From Anaerolineales bacterium (lineage in GTDB: Bacteria; Chloroflexota; Anaerolineae; Anaerolineales; E44-bin32), in contig JARGGH010000010.1 in assembly GCA_029210945.1 (NCBI GenBank), positions 1-64,000 of the forward strand: DNA of 64,000 nucleotides, in the 5' to 3' direction. The notes under the pieces were generated by a model, which did no database searches, had not been told where the DNA came from, and saw nothing but the letters and a program-made list of their open reading frames with translations. Below are positions 25,282 through 33,837 of the stretch, piece by piece; the first letter of the stretch is position 1, and each line of letters begins with the position of its first letter. The position numbers and the translations under genes were made by a program.

Positions 25282-25512
25282 GTGGGAACCTATCTAAACA
25301 TCGCGCTGATCATCGTATCGATTGCCATGATCGCGGTTATCTTGCTTCAGAGCCGCGGCGCCGGATTGGGTGGTCTGGGCGGCGGTGCCGACTTCGGCGG
25401 CTCTGGATTCCATGTACGCAGAGGTATCGAGCGAGTCCTCTTTAACGTGACCATTGCACTCAGCGTGATTTTCTTCTCGCTCGCGTTGCTCACGGTGACC
25501 CTCGTCGGGTAG
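25282..25512 (+). CDS. secG: Protein translocase subunit SecG
   Basis: 76 aa from GTG 25282, with GAGGAG upstream. Two membrane segments (about 4-24 and 54-74) flank the glycine-rich loop (QSRGAGLGGLGGGADFGGSG), the usual SecG arrangement. SecG assists SecYE in protein export. A solute-binding protein gene follows closely. Confidence 0.92.
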   Translation: MGTYLNIALIIVSIAMIAVILLQSRGAGLGGLGGGADFGGSGFHVRRGIERVLFNVTIALSVIFFSLALLTVTLVG

Positions 25513-25550
25513 ATCCGCCCTCGCAGCTGCTTTCCCACTCCAGACTGTTA

Positions 25551-27245
25551 ATGCGCAAATTGCGTCTGCCCCTGCTCATCGCGACTTTCGGCATCATCCT
25601 TGTTGTCGTGCTGCTGCTCAGGCAATCTTCCACTCCGGGAGTGATTGCGCCGCAGCCAGTGGAAGGTGGCGCCTACTCCGAGGCGCTGATCGGGGAAATC
25701 CAGCGACTGAACCCGATCCTGGATGATTTTAATCAACCGGACAAGGATATCGACCGCTTGATCTTTAGCGGGCTTGTCCGTTTTGATTCGCGCGGCAACC
25801 CCCACAAAGAAATGGCCGAATCCTGGGCGATCTCAGCTGATGCTTCGCTCTACACGATTACGCTACGCGAGGATGTCGTCTGGCACGATGGGGAGCCGGT
25901 GACCGCCGATGATGTTGTCTACACATTTTCTAAATTCCAGGATGAAAGTTACCCCGGTCCTGCAGACCTGCAAGACTTCTGGTCGGAGATTAACATCATC
26001 CGCCTCGATGACCGCCGGGTTCAGTTCCAGCTTCCCGAGCCATTCGCACCTTTCCTGGATTACCTGACGATCGGCCTGCTCCCCGATCATCTCCTGAGGG
26101 GCGTATCAGCCGGCGCATTGATCGACCATCCATTCAACCTGCGCCCCATCGGCACGGGCCCTTACAAATTCGATTCCTTCATCGTTGAGGAAGACGCAAT
26201 CGTGGGGGTTAGCCTCTCCGCGTTTGAAGAATACTACCAGTCTCGTCCTTTTCTCGATCGCGTAGAATTTCGAACGGTGCCCGACGCGCAGGCGGCCTAT
26301 CTTGCTTTCCAGAACGAACAGGTATCTGGCATCAGCAGAGTGGACAACACAATTCTGGACGAAGTTCTCGAAGACCCACAGCTGAACCTGCATACCGCCC
26401 GGCTGCCCCGCATGGGCATGCTCTTCATTAATGTGAAGCACCCGGTCAAAGATTTTCTCGCCGATAAATCCATTCGACGAGCACTCATGCTTTCTCTCAA
26501 CCGTGAGTGGATAATTCAATCGGCGCTCGATGGGCAGGCGGTATTGCCGGTTGGACCGATTATGCCGGGGACGTGGGCGTTTGCCGAAGGGCTGAAACCT
26601 CACACGTATGACCCCATCGAAGCAGCACGGATCCTCGACGAACAGGAATGGGAATTGACCGCAGGGGCGGTGCCGGGCACGGATGAGTACGTCCGCTCTA
26701 ATGAAGACCAGACATTGAACCTCTCCCTGGTCCACGCGGATGATGCCCAAGCCACCCGGATTGCGGAACTCATCGAAAGCTATTGGGAAGCGGTTGGCAT
26801 ACAGGTAACCAGAACCGCAGTGCCCGCGGGCGAGATCCTCACGGAGTATCTCGAGCCGCGCGATTTCGAAGTTGTTCTCGATGAAATCCATTATGGCCGC
26901 TATCCCGATCCTGATCCTTATCCACTCTGGCATGATTCGCAGACAGAGACAGGGCAAAATTATTCTGGCTTTGAAGACCGCAACTCGAGCATCTGGTTGG
27001 AACAGGCACGCACCAACCCAGACCCCTCCCGTCGTGCGGATCTCTACACGAGTTTCCAATACCGTTTCCAGGATCAGCTGCCCTCTCTGCCGCTCTACTA
27101 CCCGGTTTATAATTTCGCGCTCGATGCACAGCTGCAAGGTGTCACCATCGGCCCACTTTTTGATCCCAGCGACCGATTCGGCTCGATCCTCGAGTGGCAC
27201 TTGCTTGCCCGGCGGGGAGCTGGCCCGACCGCAACCGCTGAGTAA
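25551..27245 (+). CDS. Family 5 (peptide/nickel-type) ABC solute-binding protein
   Basis: 564 aa. An N-terminal hydrophobic segment (8-24) acts as signal peptide or anchor; there is no lipobox cysteine. The SBP_bac_5 pattern is clear: GGAYSEALIGEIQRLNPILDD, IFSGLVRFD, AESWAISADASLYTITLREDVVWHDGEPVTADDVVYTF and IGTGPYKFDSF. Such proteins capture oligopeptides or other solutes outside the membrane and deliver them to an ABC permease. No permease or ATPase gene of that type is adjacent, so it is an orphan. It lies between secG and an S1-domain gene. Confidence 0.88.
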   Translation: MRKLRLPLLIATFGIILVVVLLLRQSSTPGVIAPQPVEGGAYSEALIGEIQRLNPILDDFNQPDKDIDRLIFSGLVRFDSRGNPHKEMAESWAISADASLYTITLREDVVWHDGEPVTADDVVYTFSKFQDESYPGPADLQDFWSEINIIRLDDRRVQFQLPEPFAPFLDYLTIGLLPDHLLRGVSAGALIDHPFNLRPIGTGPYKFDSFIVEEDAIVGVSLSAFEEYYQSRPFLDRVEFRTVPDAQAAYLAFQNEQVSGISRVDNTILDEVLEDPQLNLHTARLPRMGMLFINVKHPVKDFLADKSIRRALMLSLNREWIIQSALDGQAVLPVGPIMPGTWAFAEGLKPHTYDPIEAARILDEQEWELTAGAVPGTDEYVRSNEDQTLNLSLVHADDAQATRIAELIESYWEAVGIQVTRTAVPAGEILTEYLEPRDFEVVLDEIHYGRYPDPDPYPLWHDSQTETGQNYSGFEDRNSSIWLEQARTNPDPSRRADLYTSFQYRFQDQLPSLPLYYPVYNFALDAQLQGVTIGPLFDPSDRFGSILEWHLLARRGAGPTATAE

Positions 27246-27296
27246 TCTTGTGCGGCGCGTTCTGCGGCGCATCGAACAATTGTGAACCAGCTTGCA

Positions 27297-27305
27297 TGGT
27301 ATAAT
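27297..27305 (+). promoter_or_regulatory. Extended -10 promoter of the S1-domain gene
   Basis: TGG followed by TATAATCCC. The 55-nt leader contains AGGAAGGTG before GTG 27361. Confidence 0.6.
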
Positions 27306-27360
27306 CCCATCGGTCTGCGACAAAAATGTTGCAGATTGTGTTTGTCAGGAAGGTGAAACA

Positions 27361-28083
27361 GTGTCAGATAAGGAAAAGCAAACACCGGGTCAGACTTTAA
27401 GCTCAATCAAACCCGGTCAAAAAATTAAGGGAACAATCTCCAAAGTTGAACTCTTTGGCGCTTTCGTCGATGTAGGGCTCGACCACCCTGGCCTTGTTCA
27501 CATCTCGCAGTTGAAACGGGGTCGTGTCAATCGTGTCCAGGACATCGTCAAAGAGGGCGATGAAGTCGAAGTGTGGGTACAGAAGGTCGATCCGGCCAGC
27601 AACCGGCTCGAGTTGACCATGATCAAGCCCGTCGAGGTTAAATGGAACGATCTCAAACCAGGAACAACCTATCCGGGACAGGTCATGCGCATCGAGAATT
27701 TCGGAGTGTTTGTAGATATCGGGGCGGAGAGACACGGCCTCGTCCACGTCAGCGAGATGCGCGACGACTATGTGCGCGATCCAGCTGAACTTGTCAGCGT
27801 GGGAGATACGATCGACGTCAAGGTCCTCGAAATTGATCGCAAGAAACGCCAGATCCGGCTTTCCATGAAAGAAAGCCCTGAAGAGATTCTTGAAGATGTC
27901 GAACCCGAAGAGGCTATCCCGACCGCGATGGAGATAGCCCTTCGCCAGGCACTCGATGAGAACGAACCGCCGGCAGAAACCCCCAAGCCAGCCGATGTAA
28001 AGAGCTCCAAGAAGCACAGCAAAGAACTCGAAGATATCCTCAGCCGAACGCTCCAGCGCAAGGTCAGCACATCCAAGGATTGA
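27361..28083 (+). CDS. RNA-binding protein with two S1 domains
   Basis: 240 aa from GTG 27361, which has AGGAAGG upstream; the frame upstream is not protein-like. Two S1 (OB-fold) repeats cover about 17-88 (KIKGTISKVELFGAFVDVG) and 100-175 (GQVMRIENFGVFVDIG), each ending with the LVHxSxx pattern. An acidic, lysine-containing tail follows. Two repeats are fewer than ribosomal S1 (four to six) and similar to short S1-like proteins of Gram-positive and Chloroflexota genomes that bind mRNA or ribosomes. The exact role is unknown. A strong terminator ends the unit. Confidence 0.85.
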   Translation: MSDKEKQTPGQTLSSIKPGQKIKGTISKVELFGAFVDVGLDHPGLVHISQLKRGRVNRVQDIVKEGDEVEVWVQKVDPASNRLELTMIKPVEVKWNDLKPGTTYPGQVMRIENFGVFVDIGAERHGLVHVSEMRDDYVRDPAELVSVGDTIDVKVLEIDRKKRQIRLSMKESPEEILEDVEPEEAIPTAMEIALRQALDENEPPAETPKPADVKSSKKHSKELEDILSRTLQRKVSTSKD

Positions 28084-28110
28084 GCGGGCGAGTCGATCGG
28101 TTAATAAATC

Positions 28111-28133
28111 AGGGCGCTCTGGGCGCCCTTTTT
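28111..28133 (+). terminator. Intrinsic terminator after the S1-domain gene
   Basis: Stem AGGGCGC / GCGCCCT (28111-28117 with 28123-28129), followed by five T. It separates this unit from the convergent minus-strand block. Confidence 0.85.
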
Positions 28134-28171
28134 GATTCACGCATTGATGTCAGCAAGACCGGTATGGTCGA

Positions 28172-28411
28172 TTAATATTCTTCTTCCTCGAGCCATTCGG
28201 CATCTCCTTCATCCTCGACGAAGAGATCTTCCTCATCCTCATCCCAGAATTCTTCGAGTTCGTCTTCTTCCCAGTCTTCATCTTCCGCTACGTCAGCCAG
28301 GTGAGTATACGTCAGGCAGCCCTCATCGGGATCGAGATCGACAGAGCTCGTCCCGCAATAGCCATCCTCGAGGAAGACACAATCCAGATATCGACATCGA
28401 ATCCGAGGCAT
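28172..28411 (-). CDS. Small acidic protein with a four-Cys N-terminal motif
   Basis: 79 aa from ATG 28411, with AGAGGAG 8 nt upstream; the frame upstream belongs to the tail of the VKOR gene. Cys6, Cys11, Cys19 and Cys32 (RCRYLDC, GYCG, EGCLTY) resemble DUF1540-like small metal-binding modules. The rest is extremely acidic, with about half of residues 38-79 Glu or Asp, ending EEEEY. It lies 14 nt after the VKOR homologue and is probably co-transcribed. I do not recognise a function. Metal binding by the cysteines is inference. Confidence 0.7.
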   Translation of the reverse strand: MPRIRCRYLDCVFLEDGYCGTSSVDLDPDEGCLTYTHLADVAEDEDWEEDELEEFWDEDEEDLFVEDEGDAEWLEEEEY

Positions 28412-28425
28412 CTCCAGGCTCTCCT

Positions 28426-28854
28426 CTAGCTGCTCGTCAACAATTCCTGTAACCTGTATATGCTTATCGCAAATAACATCAACATAAGGATTGCAGATAT
28501 CACGCAATACGGGCAAACCGCCTTGAGCACCGCGATTTCAATATAAGTCAGATAAGCAGAATAAATCGTCCCTGTCAGAGTAAACCCAAAAAATGCCAAA
28601 CGCAAGCCCCCTTCCCAATCTGGCACTTTGTGCTCGATCCCGACCACCACGATGATCGCAAGATAGCCCAGGATACCGATCAACGCGATCGGGACACCGG
28701 CAATTTCAGCATAGCGGCTGCTGTTGACCGCTTCACAGTTGCCGATCGGCCCGCAAGTCGCGTACGAGCCGGTAAATTTCACCCAGGTCAGGTAAACCGA
28801 GTCTAGAACACCCAGCACCGCGAGTATGACAGCCGACTTCTCGATTCGATCCAT
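28426..28854 (-). CDS. Vitamin K epoxide reductase (VKOR) family protein
   Basis: 142 aa with four membrane segments. All four redox cysteines of bacterial VKOR are present: the loop pair Cys34 and Cys40 (CGPIGNC), and the active-site CPYC at 114-117. The conserved Ser region (CEAVNSSRYAEIAGVPIAL) is also there. Bacterial VKOR re-oxidises a DsbA-like partner and passes electrons to quinone, so it drives disulfide formation outside the membrane. No thioredoxin-like domain is fused and none is adjacent. Extracytoplasmic Cys-bearing proteins in the window (PBP2, beta-helix lipoprotein) are possible clients. Confidence 0.9.
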   Translation of the reverse strand: MDRIEKSAVILAVLGVLDSVYLTWVKFTGSYATCGPIGNCEAVNSSRYAEIAGVPIALIGILGYLAIIVVVGIEHKVPDWEGGLRLAFFGFTLTGTIYSAYLTYIEIAVLKAVCPYCVISAILMLMLFAISIYRLQELLTSS

Positions 28855-28971
28855 CCATCACCAGCTTTCTACGGACGTTAGACATGTGGAATTTCCGCAA
28901 CGTGTCAACCGGAGGGCGCGCACGCCTCTCAGCGCCGGCACGATGCAAAAGGATACCCGAATTTCAAACGA

Positions 28972-31134
28972 TTATCCAGGGGGTAAACGACGCGCTTCAA
29001 GCACATTGGGAAGCGCTTCCAGACGGTTAAGCACCCGGCTCAGTTGGGCGACGTTCTTGATCGCCATGACCACATCGAAAATCGCCAGGCTGTTCTTCGT
29101 TGTGACCTGTATCGATGACATGTTGATGCCCTCATTCGTGACCAGCGTCGAGACATCCCTCATCAATCCATCACGATCATACGCCCTGATGCGAACCGAC
29201 ACCGGGTAGGTCTGTTGTGCTTTCCCCCAGGATACCTGAACCACCCGCTCGCGATCCTTAACACGCAGGATGTTGGGGCAATCCTGGCGATGGATCGTCG
29301 CTCCGCGCCCGCGGGTGATATAACCAACGATCGGATCACCCGGCGCAGGGTTGCAGCAGCGCGCTAATCTGGTCAGGACTCCCGTAAGCCCCAGAACGCT
29401 GATCTCGTCGGAAACGCGCGTGGGCTCGGCTCCCGTCTCTGCAATCAATGTTTCGTCGAGATCGCTCGTCTCTTCCGGGATGACGCTGGCAACGATCCGG
29501 CTCAAAGAGAGGTCGCCACACCCGATCGCGGCAAGCAGATCGTCCACTTGAGTAAATCCGAGATCCTTACTGACGGATTCGTAGGCGATCTTTTCGAGCC
29601 CCAGGCGACGGAGCTCGCGTTCCAACAGCAGGCGCCCGTGGGATACATTTTGCTCTCGATCCTGGCGCCGGAACCACTGGCGAATTTTGCTGCGCGCCCG
29701 TTGGCTCCTGACCATTTCGAGGGTGGGATTCAGCCAATCCCGGCTCGGTCCGCCGCGCTTGGCGGTGAGTATTTCGACGGCGTCCCCGGTTTGCAGCTTG
29801 GTATCCAATGACACAAGCTTGCCATTCACCTTCGCCCCACGGCAGGTATGGCCAACTGCTGTATGGATGTGATAAGCGAAGTCGATCGGGGTCGAACCGG
29901 CCGGCAGATCGATGATGTCGCCCTTCGGGGTGAAGACGTAGACTCGATCGTTGAACACATCTGATTTCATCGCATCAACGAAATCGCCGGCGTCATCCAC
30001 ATCCGAACGCCATTCCATCAACCGGCGCAGCCACATCACCCTGCGCTCGAACGAATCTTCCTTGCGGCGCCCCTCTTTATAGCGCCAATGCGCAGCAATG
30101 CCGTACTCAGCGTTCTCATGCATCTCCGGCGTGCGGATCTGGACCTCGAGCGTCTTACCATCATCGTATATCACGGCCGTATGGAGCGACTGATAGAAGT
30201 TATCTTTAGGCGTCGCAATGTAGTCATCAAATGCACCCGGAACGGGCTTCCAGCGATTATGGATCACGCCCAGCGCGAGGTAGCAGTGCGTCTCTTCAGC
30301 GACCTGTATGCGCACACCCCGCACGTCGTACACCCCCTCGAAAGGAACGCCCTTGCGTTCCATTTTGCGGTAGATGGAATACAGGTGCTTCGGTCGCCCG
30401 GTGACTTCCGCGTCAATGCCGGCCTCATGCAGCACCTGGCGAAGCGTGTCGGTGATGCTATCTAACGTCTTCTCCCGATCAACGCGGCGTTCTGCAAGGT
30501 TAGAGGCGATCGCTTTATACTCATCGGGTTTGACATAGCGGAATCCCAGATCCTCGAGCTCCCATTTCATCTGCCAGATCCCCAGCCGGTTGGCGAGCGG
30601 TGCAAAGATCTCAAGCGTCTCTTCCGCGATGCGTTTCTGCTTCTCGAGGGGCAAATGGGACAGCGTGCGCATATTGTGCAGGCGGTCGGCGAGCTTGATG
30701 ACGACGACCCGCACATCGTCGCCCATCGCCAGGAAGGTCTTGCGCAGGGTCTCCTTGGCCAGTTCGCCTTTTGTCGCCAGGGGATCCTTTGATCGCTTTC
30801 CGGTATGGCTCACGCGCGGCAGCTGGGTCAGCTTGGTGACGCCATCCACGAGGTCAGCGACTTCATCACCAAAATCCCGCCGGATGGCTTCAAGACTGAC
30901 ATTGGTATCCTCAACCGTGTCGTGCAGTATTCCTGCGACGACGGCCGGCAGCGGGGCTCCAAGCTCTTGAAGGATACCTGCAACCGCCAGACAATGGTTG
31001 ATGTAGGGCTCACCGGAGGAACGTTTCTGCTTGCGGTGAGCCTTCTCAGCTACTCGGTAGGCGCGTTTGACCATCTCCCTGTCCGCCGGGGATACATGAT
31101 CGGGCAGCTCGTTGAGTAGATAATCGATATTCAT
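28972..31134 (-). CDS. RelA/SpoT-type (p)ppGpp synthetase/hydrolase
   Basis: 720 aa from ATG 31134. Domains in order: HD hydrolase with HDTVED (71-76) and KLADRLHNMRT (147-157); synthetase with GRPKHLYSIYRKM and NFYQSLHTAV; TGS near 395-455; a Cys-rich zinc-finger region (LARCCNPAPGDPIVGY, then RQDCPNIL); and a C-terminal ACT domain. Hydrolase residues look intact, so it should both make and degrade (p)ppGpp. The position that is RxKD in bifunctional enzymes and ExDD in RelA reads AFDD (301-304) here, which is unusual for a protein with an intact HD site. It is flanked by ppiC and the VKOR gene on the same strand. Confidence 0.93.
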   Translation of the reverse strand: MNIDYLLNELPDHVSPADREMVKRAYRVAEKAHRKQKRSSGEPYINHCLAVAGILQELGAPLPAVVAGILHDTVEDTNVSLEAIRRDFGDEVADLVDGVTKLTQLPRVSHTGKRSKDPLATKGELAKETLRKTFLAMGDDVRVVVIKLADRLHNMRTLSHLPLEKQKRIAEETLEIFAPLANRLGIWQMKWELEDLGFRYVKPDEYKAIASNLAERRVDREKTLDSITDTLRQVLHEAGIDAEVTGRPKHLYSIYRKMERKGVPFEGVYDVRGVRIQVAEETHCYLALGVIHNRWKPVPGAFDDYIATPKDNFYQSLHTAVIYDDGKTLEVQIRTPEMHENAEYGIAAHWRYKEGRRKEDSFERRVMWLRRLMEWRSDVDDAGDFVDAMKSDVFNDRVYVFTPKGDIIDLPAGSTPIDFAYHIHTAVGHTCRGAKVNGKLVSLDTKLQTGDAVEILTAKRGGPSRDWLNPTLEMVRSQRARSKIRQWFRRQDREQNVSHGRLLLERELRRLGLEKIAYESVSKDLGFTQVDDLLAAIGCGDLSLSRIVASVIPEETSDLDETLIAETGAEPTRVSDEISVLGLTGVLTRLARCCNPAPGDPIVGYITRGRGATIHRQDCPNILRVKDRERVVQVSWGKAQQTYPVSVRIRAYDRDGLMRDVSTLVTNEGINMSSIQVTTKNSLAIFDVVMAIKNVAQLSRVLNRLEALPNVLEARRLPPG

Positions 31135-31194
31135 GGCACTATAGTTGGAAGTATAGTCGCCCAGCAAGGGGCCAACAAGGGTTGCACACAAGCA

Positions 31195-31223
31195 AAGGGA
31201 CCGGCTGTTTACCGGTCCCTCTT
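31195..31223 (-). terminator. Hairpin terminator between ppiC and the RSH gene
   Basis: Stem GGGACCGG / CCGGTCCC with a 7-nt loop and short T tracts on either side. It lies between the ppiC stop and the RSH gene start. It probably ends or attenuates the ppiC transcript. Confidence 0.6.
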
Positions 31224-31258
31224 GTTGGATGATTTAAAAGCCGAAGGACAGACCTATC

Positions 31259-32497
31259 TCAGGGGCCCGTGGCGGCAACAGGCTGCGGCAGGTGATCGAC
31301 CCATTCCTCGTTGATGGTGATCTCAGCTTCCTGGCGCAGCGTGTTCAGGAAATTCGAGTATGCCTGTTCCTCCACCAGCGAACGAGCTTCATCGGAGAGC
31401 GGCCGCTCTGCGCGTTCCTCAACCTGGAAGAGGTGCCATCCAAATTCGGTCTGGAAGGGTCCGGACACTTCACCTTCCGCCGTCCCGAAGGCAGCCACGC
31501 CTGCCTGGCCGTAGGCCGTCAGCAATTCACCCAGCGTGCGCCAACCCAGCGATCCTTCCTCAGAACCAGCGGAGGGATCCTGCGAAAACTCGATGACCAG
31601 ATCCGCCCAGTCTTCGCCGGCCTCCAACCTTTCGAGCACTTCTTCACCGGTCTCCAGATCTGGCACGATGATCTGTTTAATCAGCACCTGCTCTTGTTCT
31701 GACGGCAGCTCCGGTTCATACGCTTCCTGGAGTTTCTCGCGATAAAGCTGCGCCTCTACAAAGGCGAGATAATCCTCCTCACGGATGCGGAAATCCGAGA
31801 GCGAGTCCATGAATTCCTTATATTCTCGTTCGAACGCATCGACGGTATAGGCAGTTGGTGAAGGGCGCGGCGTGCGCGTCGGCGCGGCAGTCGGGCTGGC
31901 GCCCGGTGTCGCCGTCAGCGCCGCAGCAGCGGTGGCAGTTACATCCGGTGTGAAGGTTGGGAATGGCGTAAATGTCGGCAGCGGGGTCGGGGTGCCATCG
32001 ACGTAGAGACCGAAATCCTCTTCGATGCGGCGCTGGACCTCGGCCTGACTCACCTCGATCCCACGATTCATCGCTTCCTGGATGATCAGTTTGTCAAGGA
32101 TCACCTGATCGATCACATCCCGGCCGAGAAATTCAACATCCGAGAGCTGGGCCTGGATCTGTGACTGGAGTGAACGGATCTGTGAAAGCGTATTGGGGTC
32201 GGAGGCAAAAAAGGATTCCATCTGGGCATACGAGTTGAGCTGCGTCAGCAGTTGGCGCTGCATCAAACGCACACGCCCCTGGAACTCTGCCTTGGTGATC
32301 GTCTCGCCGTTCACCTCCGCAATAACGATTTTCGGTTGAACGAAGCGACTGTCGTACCATCCGTAGGCGAGCAGCCCCACAACCAACGAAATTGTGAGGA
32401 TCGTTCCGGCCAGTATCCAGCGACGTTGAATACGCTCACGTTCCGCACGAGCCAGATGTTTTCGGGTTACCCCGCCCATTGGAGGTCTTTTAGCCAT
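31259..32497 (-). CDS. PpiC-type peptidyl-prolyl isomerase, membrane-anchored foldase
   Basis: 412 aa. A basic N-terminus and one membrane segment (about 27-47) put the bulk outside the membrane. A SurA/PrsA-like N-domain (EVNGETITKAEFQGRVRLMQRQLL) is interrupted near residues 165-220 by a Thr/Pro/Ala-rich linker (PTPLPTFTPFPTFTP). The parvulin domain covers about 275-385 (IKQIIVPDLETGEEVLERL, FSQDPSAGSEEGSLGW, PFQTEFGWHLFQV). It should assist folding of exported proteins. The linker type recurs in the GH10-like lipoprotein at 54774-56831. Confidence 0.88.
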   Translation of the reverse strand: MAKRPPMGGVTRKHLARAERERIQRRWILAGTILTISLVVGLLAYGWYDSRFVQPKIVIAEVNGETITKAEFQGRVRLMQRQLLTQLNSYAQMESFFASDPNTLSQIRSLQSQIQAQLSDVEFLGRDVIDQVILDKLIIQEAMNRGIEVSQAEVQRRIEEDFGLYVDGTPTPLPTFTPFPTFTPDVTATAAAALTATPGASPTAAPTRTPRPSPTAYTVDAFEREYKEFMDSLSDFRIREEDYLAFVEAQLYREKLQEAYEPELPSEQEQVLIKQIIVPDLETGEEVLERLEAGEDWADLVIEFSQDPSAGSEEGSLGWRTLGELLTAYGQAGVAAFGTAEGEVSGPFQTEFGWHLFQVEERAERPLSDEARSLVEEQAYSNFLNTLRQEAEITINEEWVDHLPQPVAATGP

Positions 32498-32535
32498 CGG
32501 TTAACTCCCGCATTGAAACTCGAGCCGGTAGGCTT

Positions 32536-32582
32536 CCGGTTCCTCAGAGCGGTCACAAGACACTATGACCCCTGAGAACCGG
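32536..32582 (-). repeat. Large hairpin between rpsR and ppiC
   Basis: Nested inverted repeat: outer arms CCGGTTCCTCAG / CTGAGAACCGG (one bulged base), inner arms GGTCA / TGACC (32551-32555 with 32566-32570). No T tract follows. It could end the rpsR transcript, stabilise it, or act as a leader for ppiC. Confidence 0.55.
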
Positions 32583-32626
32583 ACGGTATCGCGGACTCGA
32601 GCAGTTTGTGTGGCAATTACTGTTAG

Positions 32627-32899
32627 TTAGCGAAGCCGGTCGGAGGCAAACGGCAGGAGCGCCATCTGCCGGGCACGTTTCACAGCACCGGCCACCATAC
32701 GCTGGTGCTTGGCGCACGTTCCGGTCACACGGCGCGAGTGGATTTTGCCACTATCAGAGACAAAGCGTTTTAGAAGGTCGACCTGCTTATAATCGATATG
32801 CGTCGTTCGCTCTGCACAAAACTGGCAGACCCGCTGACGCCGGCCAAACCTGCGCCCTCCTGAAGGTCTTCTTCCCCGTGATGAATGACTGTCAGACAA
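32627..32899 (-). CDS. rpsR: 30S ribosomal protein S18
   Basis: 90 aa from TTG 32899, placed by GGGGAG 8 nt upstream; another TTG at 32920 would add seven residues. The core is standard S18 ([34 protein letters not shown]). It is the zinc-binding C+ form, with CQFC and a later Cys (TGTCAKH). An inverted repeat CGCCCC/GGGGCG (32914-32929) directly precedes the ribosome binding site. It is third in rpsF-ssb-rpsR; rplI, often next, is absent here. Confidence 0.93.
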   Translation of the reverse strand: MSDSHSSRGRRPSGGRRFGRRQRVCQFCAERTTHIDYKQVDLLKRFVSDSGKIHSRRVTGTCAKHQRMVAGAVKRARQMALLPFASDRLR

Positions 32900-32950
32900 T
32901 GTATCTACTCCCCGCCCCAATCGGGGCGATTGATCCTGTTTTCAGCCCGA

Positions 32951-33346
32951 TTAAAAGGGCAATTCTTCCTCTTCATCGACGTCGGCGCGGTACTTTCCAT
33001 CGTCCGGTTCGCGTCGATCACCGAGCATGATCATTTCGCGCGCGACGAGCTCGGTGGTGAAATGCTTGTTGCCATCAGAATCTTCCCAACGTCTGGTCTG
33101 CAGGCGCCCTTCAACATAGACCTGCTGCCCTTTATGAAGATGCTGGTTGCAGATTTCGGCCAGATTCCCCCATGCGACCACGTTGAACCACTCCGTCTCC
33201 TCATGGCGTTCCCCGTCCGAGGAATGCCAGGATCGAGAGGTCGCAACGCTGAAAGTCGTTACCGGACGACCCGAGGGCGTATAGCGCATCTCGGGTTCAC
33301 GGCCCAAATGGCCAATGATCATCAGCTTATTCAAGCCACGACTCAT
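32951..33346 (-). CDS. ssb: Single-stranded DNA-binding protein
   Basis: 131 aa. The OB fold is clear (LNKLMIIGHLGREPEMRYTPSG, then VVAWGNLAEICNQHLHKGQQVYVEGRLQTRRW). It ends in an acidic tail finishing ELPF, the equivalent of the DDDIPF tip that recruits replication and repair partners. It lies between rpsF and rpsR, the usual bacterial order. GGAGA precedes the ATG. Confidence 0.95.
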   Translation of the reverse strand: MSRGLNKLMIIGHLGREPEMRYTPSGRPVTTFSVATSRSWHSSDGERHEETEWFNVVAWGNLAEICNQHLHKGQQVYVEGRLQTRRWEDSDGNKHFTTELVAREMIMLGDRREPDDGKYRADVDEEEELPF

Positions 33347-33387
33347 GCCCGTCTCCTTCCCCGCCTGGGAAGACTCGCCGAATTATG

Positions 33388-33678
33388 CTATGCCGTTTCC
33401 TGGGCAGTCACCATGAAACGCAGAATCTGCTCGTTGAGACGCAGGTTCCGCTCGATCTCGATCGGGGCCGTCGCCGGCATCTCGGCCTTGACAAAGTAGT
33501 AATGGCCATCATTCTTCTTCTGAATGGGGTAAGCCAGCCAGCGTTTTCCCCAGCGGTCAACATCGGAAACTTTTCCGCCGCCTGCCTCGACCCAGCTCTT
33601 TACTTTTTCTTCAAGCTCGGCCAGTGCTGAATCGTCTAGATCAGAATCTGCGATGTACGCAATTTCGTAGTTGCGCAT
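33388..33678 (-). CDS. rpsF: 30S ribosomal protein S6
   Basis: 96 aa. It has the S6 pattern YEIAYIADSDLDD, GKRWLAYPIQKKNDGHYYFVKAEM and RNLRLNEQILRFMV. S6 dimerises with S18 on the ribosome; the two genes flank ssb. AAAGGAGA precedes the ATG. The unit starts from the promoter at 33779-33807, leaving a leader of about 95 nt with a potential hairpin (ACGCCA/TGGCGT). This could be an S6:S18 autoregulatory site, which is inference. Confidence 0.95.
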   Translation of the reverse strand: MRNYEIAYIADSDLDDSALAELEEKVKSWVEAGGGKVSDVDRWGKRWLAYPIQKKNDGHYYFVKAEMPATAPIEIERNLRLNEQILRFMVTAQETA

Positions 33679-33778
33679 TGAGGTTCTCCTTTCCTCGGGA
33701 TCTGCCCCCGGTCATGCGTCTGGCGACGGCAGCCGGGAGCGGAAAGCACGCCACGATGTTGGCGTTGCAACGGACGGG

Positions 33779-33807
33779 AGTCTAACACGAAGAAGGTGGA
33801 ATCGCAA
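33779..33807 (-). promoter_or_regulatory. Promoter of rpsF-ssb-rpsR
   Basis: On the minus strand TTGCGA, 17-nt spacer ending TGT, then TAGACT. Both a -35 and an extended -10 are present. It is divergent from the promoter at 33838. Confidence 0.65.
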
Positions 33808-33837
33808 CATCGACTGGATGAGCGACCTCTTTCACGG

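Noticed and set aside
26106..27323. Minus-strand 405-codon frame opposite the solute-binding protein gene
   Set aside because: The plus-strand frame has full family motifs and a signal segment; the antisense frame has none.
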